DNA of 64,000 nt from positions 496,001 to 560,000 of the forward strand of contig JAXMOK010000001.1 of assembly GCA_034669965.1 (NCBI GenBank). The letters are read 5' to 3'. Source of the stretch: HXMU1420-13 sp034669965. GTDB lineage: Bacteria; Bacteroidota; Rhodothermia; Balneolales; Balneolaceae. This document shows, in pieces, positions 57,011 through 64,000 of this stretch. Position numbers and translations under genes: made by a program. Position 1 is the first letter of the stretch. The number at the start of each line of letters is the position of its first letter. The notes beneath the pieces were generated by a model. The model made no database searches, had not been told where the DNA came from, and worked only from the letters and a program-made list of their open reading frames with translations.

Positions 57011-58621
57011 ATGTCTGATATCACCCTAGAAAAATTTGAAAATGAAGTTTATTTAGACTTCAACGACCCCACCATTGATGCCGCACAGAAGAAAGCTATT
57101 GAAGAAGCTCGTGCTGATTTCGGCAAAGAACACGACATGTTTATTAACGGCGAGTGGGTGAAAGGAGAGTCAGGAACTTTCGAGAGTATCAATCCATCAA
57201 ACACAAACGAAGTAATCGGGTCCTTTCAACTTGCAAGTACCAAGCAGGCACTCGGTGCTCTTGATGCTGCCTGGGAAGCCTTCGAAACGTGGCAATACAC
57301 TCCCGCTAAAAAACGTGCCGAGTATTTATTGAAAGCAGCTGATGTAGTTAAGCGTCGTCGCATGGAAATCAACGCTTGGATGGTTAGCGAAGCCGGTAAA
57401 AACTACTTAGAAGCTGACGCTGACACTGCTGAAGGTATCGACTTTTTGATTTACTACGCATACGAAGCAATGCGTTTGGATGCCGGAATGCAGGTTAAAG
57501 ACAGTTGGGGCGATGCAAACAGAACTATATACATGCCATTGGGTGCCGGCGTTTCTATTTCGCCTTGGAATTTCCCATTTGCGATCACCTTAGGAATGGC
57601 AGCGGCACCGATCGTTGCAGGTAATACTGTTGTTGCCAAACCATCACCGGATACCCCAAAACTAGGACATGTAATCGCTGAGATTTTTGAAGAAGTTGGA
57701 TTGCCAAAAGGCGTATTTAACTTTGTAACCGGCGAGAACATTGAAGTAGGTGAAGCACTTACAACTAGCCCAAAAACCAGATTTATCTCTTTCACCGGAT
57801 CAAAAGCTGTTGGTTTACACATGGCTGAAATCGCTGGAAAAGTGGTTGACGGTCAGCATTTCTTAAAGCGATTAGTTTGCGAACTAGGCGGTAAAAATGC
57901 TACTGTTGTTGATGCAGACGCTGATATCGATCTAGCTGCTGATGAAATCGTTAGAGGTGCTTTTGGTTTCCAAGGACAAAAATGTTCGGCCGGCTCACGC
58001 ACCATCGTTGTGGAGAGTGTGTATGACGAATTGCTTGAAAAAGTAACTGAGAAGACGAAAGCTCTAAAAGTTGGCGATGCTAAAGATAATTATCCGAACG
58101 GACCGGTTGTAAACCAGAAAGCCGTGGATAAAATCATGAGCTACATCGAAATCGGCAAAAAAGAAGGCCGATTGATGGCTGGTGGTAAAATGGCGGATAC
58201 TGAAAACCCAGGGTTTTACATCGAACCAACCGTTTTTGCTGATATCGCCGAAGATGCCCGCATCGCACAAGAAGAAATTTTTGGTCCGGTAACAGCTTTC
58301 ATCAAAGCGAAAGACACCGACGATGCACTTCGCATTGCAAACAGCACTCAGTATGGATTAACCGGTGCTTATTTCAGTCGCGATCCTAAGAAAATTGAGC
58401 GTGCATTACGCGAATATAAAGTGGGGAACTTGTACATCAACAGAAAATGTACCGGTGCACTTGTAGGCGCTCAACCGTTTGGTGGATTCAACATGAGTGG
58501 TACCGATGCGAAAGCCGGTGGCCGCGATTATCTACTTTATTTCTTACAACCGAAATCTATGACTTTACGTCCGCATAAAGATGTTGATATGAGTTTGCCT
58601 GATTTCAGTTACACGAAATAA
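57011..58621 (+). CDS. pruA: L-glutamate gamma-semialdehyde dehydrogenase
   Basis: The 536-residue protein is a stand-alone class 4 aldehyde dehydrogenase of the proline-degradation pathway (P5C dehydrogenase). It has the Rossmann fold motifs ISPWNFPFAITLG, the catalytic Glu in RLVCELGGKNATVV and catalytic Cys in FGFQGQKCSAGSRTIV. An AAGGAG sequence precedes the start at 57011. The proline dehydrogenase (PutA domain) is not fused, and no putA is nearby. A terminator follows. Confidence 0.95.
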   Translation: MSDITLEKFENEVYLDFNDPTIDAAQKKAIEEARADFGKEHDMFINGEWVKGESGTFESINPSNTNEVIGSFQLASTKQALGALDAAWEAFETWQYTPAKKRAEYLLKAADVVKRRRMEINAWMVSEAGKNYLEADADTAEGIDFLIYYAYEAMRLDAGMQVKDSWGDANRTIYMPLGAGVSISPWNFPFAITLGMAAAPIVAGNTVVAKPSPDTPKLGHVIAEIFEEVGLPKGVFNFVTGENIEVGEALTTSPKTRFISFTGSKAVGLHMAEIAGKVVDGQHFLKRLVCELGGKNATVVDADADIDLAADEIVRGAFGFQGQKCSAGSRTIVVESVYDELLEKVTEKTKALKVGDAKDNYPNGPVVNQKAVDKIMSYIEIGKKEGRLMAGGKMADTENPGFYIEPTVFADIAEDARIAQEEIFGPVTAFIKAKDTDDALRIANSTQYGLTGAYFSRDPKKIERALREYKVGNLYINRKCTGALVGAQPFGGFNMSGTDAKAGGRDYLLYFLQPKSMTLRPHKDVDMSLPDFSYTK

Positions 58622-58637
58622 AAAATTCGACTTTACA

Positions 58638-58673
58638 AAAGCCCACTTGGTAATTCCAATGTGGGCTTTTTTT
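58638..58673 (+). terminator. Intrinsic terminator after pruA
   Basis: AAAGCCCAC with TTGG pairs with CCAA and GTGGGCTTT around a TAATT loop, followed by a long T run. It lies 16 bp after the pruA stop. Confidence 0.88.
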
Positions 58674-58689
58674 ATATAACAATATTCGG

Positions 58690-59358
58690 GAATCAGGAGA
58701 AAGGAGAAAGGAGTAAGGAGCCATTCACGAGCCGGGCGAAGTGATCTCTGTATTAAGTTTCAATATAGATTTTAGAGCTTGAGATTGCTTCGTCTCAGGC
58801 TCCTCGCAAATGGCGTCGATATAAATTTCAGTGTTTTAGTGCTTTTGTGGCCAAAAAGGAATCAGAAGAAAGGACTCAGGAGGAAAGAACCATTCACGAG
58901 CGGAGCGAAGTGATCTCTGTATTAAGTTTCAATATAGATTTTAGATCCTGAGATTGCTTCGCCGCAGGCTCCTCGCAAATGGCGTAGATATAAATTTCCG
59001 TGGTTTCGTGCTTTTGTGGCGAAAAGGAGTCAGGAGAATGGACTCAGGAGGAAAGAACCATTCACGAGCGGAGCGAAGTGATCTCTGTATTAAGTTTCAA
59101 TATAGATTTTAGATCCTGAGATTGCTTCGCCGCAGGCTCCTCGCAAATGGCGTAGATATAAATTTCCGTGGTTTCGTGCTTTTGTGGCGAAAAGGAGTCA
59201 GGATAAAGGACTCAGGAGGAAAGAACCATTCACGAGCCGGGCGAAGTGATCTCTGTATTAAGTTTCAATATAGATTTTAGATCCTGAGATTGCTTCGTCG
59301 CAGGCTCCTCGCAAATGGCGTCGATATAAATTTCAGTGGTTTCGTGCTTTTGTGGCCA
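58690..59358. repeat. Four-copy tandem array of a 169-bp repeat
   Basis: The word CATTCACGAG recurs at 58722, 58891, 59059 and 59228, i.e. with a period of 168-169 bp. Each unit runs through AAGTGATCTCTGTATTAAG, TTGCTTCG, GCAGGCTCCTCGCAAATGG and GTGCTTTTGTGG. The copies differ at few positions. It is the reverse complement of the pair at 2596-3107 and it fills the gap between pruA and the ankyrin gene. No open frame of interest is contained. Confidence 0.88.
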
Positions 59359-59364
59359 TATGAA

Positions 59365-60066
59365 TTAATCCAGTTCGTCATCCATTTCGTCAGGAGCAAT
59401 ATCATCCGACACCAAATCATCAACATCGGGTGTATCGTCTAACATCGAATCTTCGTCATCGTCACCGATGTCTTCGCCTTTTTTCTCTTTGGGTGGTTTA
59501 GCCACATAATTGGCTCCGGCTCTTTTTAGGATAATAGCGATATCTTCTTGATCATTCTCCGTAGCAATGTTCATAGCCGTATCTTTATTTCTGTCCTTTA
59601 GAAACAAATTTGCACCTTGCTCAAGCAAATATTTTACAGTGTCTATATGTCCGTCTTTGGCTGCTACCATCAATGCCGTATGTCCCCATCTTTGTTGATA
59701 ATCGACATCGGCACCTTTTTCTACTAGCAATTTTACTGCTTCAAGGTTACCATATCGAGCAGCAACAATCAAAGCAAGCGAACTCACTTTCACTCCTTTG
59801 TCGAACATGTAATTCATCATTTCGATGTTACCTACTTCGGCTGCACGCTGCAGTGCTGTACCACCCATCTTGGTTTCGATGTTGAGATCAGCACCATTTT
59901 CACCAAGATATTTAACAATTTCGAAGTGATTCTTTTCAGCAGCAATAATTACGGCGCTTGCGCCACTGCTGTTAGTCTCGTTTAAATCAGCTCCTTCTTT
60001 GTGGAGTTGTTTTACGGTTTCGAAATCTCCGCTTCTGGCTGCATTAACAAGTTCTACTGAGTTCAT
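59365..60066 (-). CDS. Ankyrin-repeat protein
   Basis: The start at ATG 60066 (233 residues) is preferred to 60087 because AAGGAAAGAG lies at the right distance before it. Five to six ankyrin repeats occupy residues 1-180 (for example GADLNETNSSGASAVIIAAEK, and GHTALMVAAKDGHIDTVKYLL as spaced units), followed by a very acidic tail (DDDEDSMLDD, DDLVSDDIAPDEMDDELD). It lacks a signal peptide. Ankyrin proteins mediate protein contacts; the partner is unknown. It follows fmt by 75 bp on the same strand. Confidence 0.85.
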   Translation of the reverse strand: MNSVELVNAARSGDFETVKQLHKEGADLNETNSSGASAVIIAAEKNHFEIVKYLGENGADLNIETKMGGTALQRAAEVGNIEMMNYMFDKGVKVSSLALIVAARYGNLEAVKLLVEKGADVDYQQRWGHTALMVAAKDGHIDTVKYLLEQGANLFLKDRNKDTAMNIATENDQEDIAIILKRAGANYVAKPPKEKKGEDIGDDDEDSMLDDTPDVDDLVSDDIAPDEMDDELD

Positions 60067-60141
60067 CTCTTTCCTTATTTTTGACATTGCGAAATAATAA
60101 AAAACGGAATTACGAACTCAAACTTTTAATTCACCAAAAAC

Positions 60142-61056
60142 TTAGTTAAATCTACCGGTTGGGTTGTTGCCTGCTAAAAACTGAGCCGTTTTCATCCGTC
60201 GTTTTCCAGGGAATTGTAATTCTAGTATTTCGATGGTTCCATCGCTACAGCCAACAAGCATTTTATCTTCTTTGATGAGGATTTCGCCGGCATCGATATT
60301 GGCATCCCGACCCGATTTTGTCTGATAAAAATTAACTTTCTCACCATCCAACATGGCAAATGCAGTAGGAAATGGACTCAAACCACGAATATGATTGTGC
60401 ACTTCATCTACCGATTGATTGAAATTTGTGTGGCAATGATCTTTAAATAGTTTCGGTGCAGGGGTAGCTTCCGCATCATTTTGGGAAAGTAATGTATAAC
60501 CACCGGTTTCTATCAAGTTAACAGCCTCCAGTAAAGCATCACTGCCTATCATCCGTAGCCGCTCGTAAAGATCGCCTGTTGTTTCTTCCCAACCTATGTC
60601 GGTTTCTTTTTGTAGGATTATATTTCCAGTATCAACCTGTTCATCCAATAAGAAAATGGTGCACCCGGTTTTTTCTTCGCCATTCATAATTGCCCAATGG
60701 ATGGGAGCTGCTCCGCGATATTTTGGCAATAATGATGCATGCAGATTAATAGAGCCTATTTTTGGAATTTCAAGCACCGATTTTGGTAACACACGAAAAG
60801 CTACAACAACCAGTAAATCGGGCGCCAATTCTTTTAATTGATTTGCAAATTCATCTGATTTTAGATCTTCAACTTCAATCACCGGCAACCCTAATTCAAG
60901 TGCTCGTGCTTTAACTGGTGTGGGAGTTAGTGTTTTTCCCCTCCCTCTTCTCTTATCCACATTGGAAACTACTGCAGAAATGGTGTGTGTGGAACTGTGT
61001 AATTTCTCTAAGCTGGGGATCGCAAAATCCGGCGAACCCATAAAAACGATATTCAT
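60142..61056 (-). CDS. fmt: Methionyl-tRNA formyltransferase
   Basis: The 304-residue protein contains the formyl-transferase domain with the SLLP motif (NLHASLLPKYRGAAPIHWAIMNGE) and the formyl-donor-binding aspartate region, then a C-terminal OB-like domain. It formylates initiator Met-tRNA using 10-formyl-THF. It is 4 bp downstream of def in the order HU-ruvX-def-fmt, the common def-fmt pairing for initiation and processing of formyl-methionine. Confidence 0.95.
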   Translation of the reverse strand: MNIVFMGSPDFAIPSLEKLHSSTHTISAVVSNVDKRRGRGKTLTPTPVKARALELGLPVIEVEDLKSDEFANQLKELAPDLLVVVAFRVLPKSVLEIPKIGSINLHASLLPKYRGAAPIHWAIMNGEEKTGCTIFLLDEQVDTGNIILQKETDIGWEETTGDLYERLRMIGSDALLEAVNLIETGGYTLLSQNDAEATPAPKLFKDHCHTNFNQSVDEVHNHIRGLSPFPTAFAMLDGEKVNFYQTKSGRDANIDAGEILIKEDKMLVGCSDGTIEILELQFPGKRRMKTAQFLAGNNPTGRFN

Positions 61057-61060
61057 ATAC

Positions 61061-61612
61061 TTATTTTGGTTTAACCGGGTAACTGGTTTCTCTCAATCCC
61101 TTGTCAATTTCTTTTAAGTCGGATTTGTGCATTCGTCGTCGAAAGGCACTCAAGTAATCAATAAATAACACACCTTCGAGGTGGTCGTATTCGTGTTGGA
61201 TCACTCGGGCAACCCAACCGTCAAATTCTTTAGTTTGTACTTCAAATGTATCATCTTGGTATTTAACTACTACTTTCTCTGGGCGTGTAACTTTATCGGT
61301 AACCTCAGGAATGCTCAAACAACCTTCATCCATCGTTATTTTATCGCCTTTTTTTTCGATAATTTCGGGATTGATGAACAACAATGGGCCAAACGTTTCT
61401 TCATCTTCATCCGCTATGGGATCTGCATCCATCACAAAAATACTATGCTCCGAGCCTACCTGTGGCGCTGCAAGTCCAACTCCATCCGAGTTGTACATAG
61501 TCTCGAACATATCATTAATAAATGATTGAATTTCAGGTGTTAGTGCTTCAACCGGGGTAGTTTTTTGGCGTAAAATTGGGTCGTTGTAAGTAACTATGGG
61601 CAGAATGGGCAT
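61061..61612 (-). CDS. def: Peptide deformylase
   Basis: This 183-residue protein has all three motifs of the family: GVGLAAPQVG (G-x-G-x-A-A-x-Q), EGCLSIPE (with the metal-binding Cys) and QHEYDHLEGVLF (H-E-x-x-H metal and catalytic residues). It removes the N-formyl group from nascent proteins. It overlaps neither neighbour; it is 15 bp downstream of ruvX and 4 bp upstream of fmt. Confidence 0.96.
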   Translation of the reverse strand: MPILPIVTYNDPILRQKTTPVEALTPEIQSFINDMFETMYNSDGVGLAAPQVGSEHSIFVMDADPIADEDEETFGPLLFINPEIIEKKGDKITMDEGCLSIPEVTDKVTRPEKVVVKYQDDTFEVQTKEFDGWVARVIQHEYDHLEGVLFIDYLSAFRRRMHKSDLKEIDKGLRETSYPVKPK

Positions 61613-61627
61613 GTGCTAAAAATGCTT

Positions 61628-62050
61628 TCAATAATTAGATTCCATGTATCGCTGTAAGATAAGGGCTGCCGCAATTCTATCCACGCGTTCTTTTTGCTGA
61701 CGTCTCTTTTTAGAGATCCCAGCCTGAACCATCACGTTTTTTGCCTCAACAGAAGTATATCGTTCATCAACTTTATGGATGGGCACATTGGGAAATTGCT
61801 TTTTTAAACGATATATAAACTCGTTTACACGATTGGTTGCTTTGCCTTCTTCTCCTTTTGTAGTGAGGGGCCATCCAACTATAAAAGCTTCTATTTTAGC
61901 TAATGAAGCAATGTTTTTAATAGCAGGAATTACTTCTTCGTGTGAAAAAGTACCCACAGGTGAGGCAATAGTTTTAAGCAGATCGGTTTGGGCGATACCG
62001 ATGCGTTTTGTTCCGACATCGATACCGACCAACCGCGTATATTCCTGCAA
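61628..62050 (-). CDS. ruvX: Holliday-junction resolvase-like protein RuvX (YqgF)
   Basis: A 140-residue RNase H-fold protein with GIDVGTKRIGIAQTD at the N-terminus, IVGWPLTTKGEEG in the middle and VDRIAAALILQRYM at the C-terminus, giving the conserved acidic residues. YqgF/RuvX proteins are linked to 16S rRNA 5' processing and were predicted as resolvases. It starts 10 bp after the HU gene, in an operon with def and fmt. Confidence 0.93.
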   Translation of the reverse strand: MQEYTRLVGIDVGTKRIGIAQTDLLKTIASPVGTFSHEEVIPAIKNIASLAKIEAFIVGWPLTTKGEEGKATNRVNEFIYRLKKQFPNVPIHKVDERYTSVEAKNVMVQAGISKKRRQQKERVDRIAAALILQRYMESNY

Positions 62051-62060
62051 AATAGGTAGC

Positions 62061-62372
62061 TTACTTGTCTTCCAAAGGTTGACGTAAGAAAGACTTTAAT
62101 AATTTACTTGGCTTAAAGTGTGTTTTACGATGAGCCGGCACATAAATCACTTCGTTTGTTTTTGGATTTCTAGCCTTAGGCTTAGCCTTGGTTTCTTTAA
62201 CTTCGAAAACCCCGAAATCGCGGATTTCGATTCTACATTCTGTATTAGCAGACATCATGATTTCGCGAATGGCGACAATCACTCCATCAACCCATGGTTC
62301 TACTTTGATCATCGGTTCGCCTTTTGCTTCTGCAACGCGTCGCACGATGTCTCGTTTGGTGTATGTCATCAT
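62061..62372 (-). CDS. HU/IHF-family DNA-binding protein
   Basis: The 103-residue protein shows the family helix (TKRDIVRRVAEAKG), the saddle (RIEIRDFGVFEVKET) and the arm region with RNPKTNEVIYVPAHRKTHFKPS. HU/IHF proteins bend DNA as dimers. Either of two adjacent ATG codons (62372 or 62369) may be used. It is the first gene after relA/spoT in the leftward operon. Confidence 0.9.
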   Translation of the reverse strand: MMTYTKRDIVRRVAEAKGEPMIKVEPWVDGVIVAIREIMMSANTECRIEIRDFGVFEVKETKAKPKARNPKTNEVIYVPAHRKTHFKPSKLLKSFLRQPLEDK

Positions 62373-62533
62373 AACTTCTAGTCTTTATATGTTGTGTGCT
62401 TTTTGCACGTTTATTTTTCCTTCCAGTTTGTTGTACGCAGTATTTTTTTCCTTAAGCTGTATCGTTTGCGTAAAAACAATTTCAATCAATATACTTAGCG
62501 GTTAAATCTATTGCAAAATAGATATAAGCTCAT

Positions 62534-64000
62534 TTATTCATAGCGCATCACTGTTTTAACGCCTTCTACTCGGCCTAAACGCTTCATTATTCTATCTAAA
62601 TGCGACAATCCATCCACATATAAAGTTATGATGCCTTCAAACATACCCTCATCACTCGAAACATTAATACTTTTCATGTTGGTAGATAGTGATTTCGAGA
62701 GTACATCAGTGATATCATTTATTAGTCCAACTCGGTCTTCACCAATCACACGAACAGCACCTAAAAATTTATTCTCAATATTTTTAGCCCATTGTACATC
62801 AACAATTCGATTTCCTTCAGTTTTTAGTAAATGCTGTGCATTGTTACACATGGTTCGATGAATTTTTACATCTCCATTTCTACTGATGAAGCCAATCACA
62901 TTATCGCCGGGAATTGGATTACAACAATTTGCATACGAGTATTTAACATTGCTGATATCATCATCTAAAATGAGTGCATTTCCGGCGGCGATACTTCGAG
63001 CATTACTGATATATTCGTCTTGAATTTCCTGCTCCGATTTAGCAGTTGATTCTGAAGCCTCATCTTCAATTCGCCCGGTGCTTTTATACTTTTTAACTTC
63101 TTTATATACCGTGTTAACATCCAACGAACCCGTGCCCATTTCATAGAACATGTTTTGGGTATCGGTGTATTTGAAGCGTTTTGCAATTTTTGTGAGTTCT
63201 TGATCGGAGATCTCAACATTGCCACGATCCAATCGTTTAAGCCACAATTCCCGACCTTTATCCGAAACTATACGCTGCTTTTGTTTGATGAATTGCCTGA
63301 TTCTCGACTTCGCTTTGTGCGTAACTACATCATCGATCCAATCGGGATTTAAGTTCACTTTATTCCCGGTTATTATTTCAACCTGATCGCCATTTCGAAG
63401 CTTTTGCCGTAGTGGTGCCATCTTACCATTCACCTTCGATGCCATTGCACGTTCGCCAATTTCACTATGTATTTCGAAAGCAAAATCGATAGGTGTAGCA
63501 TTTACCGGTAATGTTTTCAATTCACCTTTTGGAGTAAAAACATATAGCTCATCTTGATATAAATTCAGTTGAAAATCCTTCACAAAATCCATGGTAGAAT
63601 CCGGACGTGGATTATCTAAAACATCACGCACCCAATTCACAAATCGATCGAGCGATTCGGATCCGGCTTGTTCTCCTTCTTTGTATTTCCAATGTGCTGC
63701 GAGTCCTTTTTCAGCAATGTTATCCATTCGTCGCGTACGAATCTGAATCTCTACTTTCTTGCCTCGGTTAGTAATCACCGTAGTATGCAGCGATTGATAG
63801 CCATTGGCTTTTGGTACCGAAATAAAATCACGGAAACGCTCTGGAATAGGTGTATACCAATCGGTAATGATGGAGTACACTCGCCAGCAATCTTCTTTGG
63901 TATGCGGATCTTCGAGGATGATTCGTATCGCAAATAGATCGTAAATTTCTTCGAATGGCTTTTGTTGCCGCTGCATTTTTCGATAAATCGAATAGATATG
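62534..64000 (-). CDS. RelA/SpoT (p)ppGpp synthetase (5' partial)
   Basis: The frame runs off the right edge (HIYSIYRKMQRQQKPFEEIYDLFAIRI), so the N-terminal HD hydrolase domain is not seen. Visible are the RelA_SpoT synthetase domain (YQSLHTTV; EIQIRT; AEKGLAAHWKYKE), the TGS domain (LYVFTPKGELKTLPVNATPIDFAFEIHSEIG), a helical/zinc-finger region (YANCCNPIPGDNVIG) and a C-terminal ACT domain. It makes (p)ppGpp in the stringent response; synthetase residues appear intact. Whether it is the bifunctional Rel form is decided by the missing N-terminus. Confidence 0.94.
   Translation of the reverse strand, partial: HIYSIYRKMQRQQKPFEEIYDLFAIRIILEDPHTKEDCWRVYSIITDWYTPIPERFRDFISVPKANGYQSLHTTVITNRGKKVEIQIRTRRMDNIAEKGLAAHWKYKEGEQAGSESLDRFVNWVRDVLDNPRPDSTMDFVKDFQLNLYQDELYVFTPKGELKTLPVNATPIDFAFEIHSEIGERAMASKVNGKMAPLRQKLRNGDQVEIITGNKVNLNPDWIDDVVTHKAKSRIRQFIKQKQRIVSDKGRELWLKRLDRGNVEISDQELTKIAKRFKYTDTQNMFYEMGTGSLDVNTVYKEVKKYKSTGRIEDEASESTAKSEQEIQDEYISNARSIAAGNALILDDDISNVKYSYANCCNPIPGDNVIGFISRNGDVKIHRTMCNNAQHLLKTEGNRIVDVQWAKNIENKFLGAVRVIGEDRVGLINDITDVLSKSLSTNMKSINVSSDEGMFEGIITLYVDGLSHLDRIMKRLGRVEGVKTVMRYE

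Noticed and set aside
58690..59358. CRISPR array
   Set aside because: The units are 169 bp and repeat as a whole, with no short repeats separated by variable spacers and no cas genes.

Overview
The window looks like a chromosomal segment of a Balneolota/Rhodothermota-type member of the Bacteroidota-like lineages. This is inferred from a Por-type (type IX) sorting tail with the NYPNPFNPST motif at the end of the first gene, a TAnnTTTG-type promoter in front of the tRNA, and the general style of the housekeeping proteins. No species can be named from the sequence alone.

Left chromosome (1-9023): the 3' end of a secreted CBM6/PA14 protein, a periplasmic amidase, a DUF1456 protein, a repeat-filled spacer, gltB and hisF. 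A tRNA gene with a CAT anticodon and the body of the AUA-decoding tRNA-Ile2 follows.

Integrated island (9024-40375, about 31.3 kb): the last 45 bp of the tRNA are repeated exactly at 40331-40375, and a tyrosine integrase lies beside the tRNA. The element carries two winged-helix replication-type genes and 20-bp-spaced repeats, but no recognisable relaxase, conjugation or capsid genes. Its cargo is mostly defence. (a) A ten-gene type I restriction-modification operon (27704 down to 14934) opens with a sensor kinase whose N-terminal half resembles a degenerate HsdM/HsdS, then its receiver-domain partner, then hsdM, fic, three accessory genes, hsdS and hsdR. (b) A retron (ncRNA with 13-bp a1/a2 repeats, then RT) is followed by a GHKL-like protein, a degenerate receiver and a receiver-receiver-HEPN protein with an RNNFLH motif. 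Each module is transcribed divergently from one of two paralogous WYL regulators, and each intergenic gap has a TGCA-N7-TGCA palindrome. A sodium/solute symporter pair and a RecD-like helicase lie between them.

Right of the island (40376-64000): two toxin-antitoxin loci (ParDE-like and a three-gene HipBST), each flanked by its own pair of diverged direct repeats; a pseudopilin/GspF cluster; a REP-associated transposase locus; a 5'-truncated RHS polymorphic toxin with a candidate immunity gene; hisE; an OsmC protein; an IS110 element whose boundaries can be read from an uninterrupted copy of its target repeat; an M28 lipoprotein peptidase; GAPDH; pruA; a four-copy 169-bp tandem array; and a housekeeping run transcribed leftwards (relA/spoT, HU, ruvX, def, fmt, ankyrin).

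The most interesting content is the pairing in one island of two different nucleic-acid-linked modules (a modification-enzyme-like sensor and a retron RT) with two-component-like signalling proteins. Whether either is a functional abortive-infection circuit is inference.
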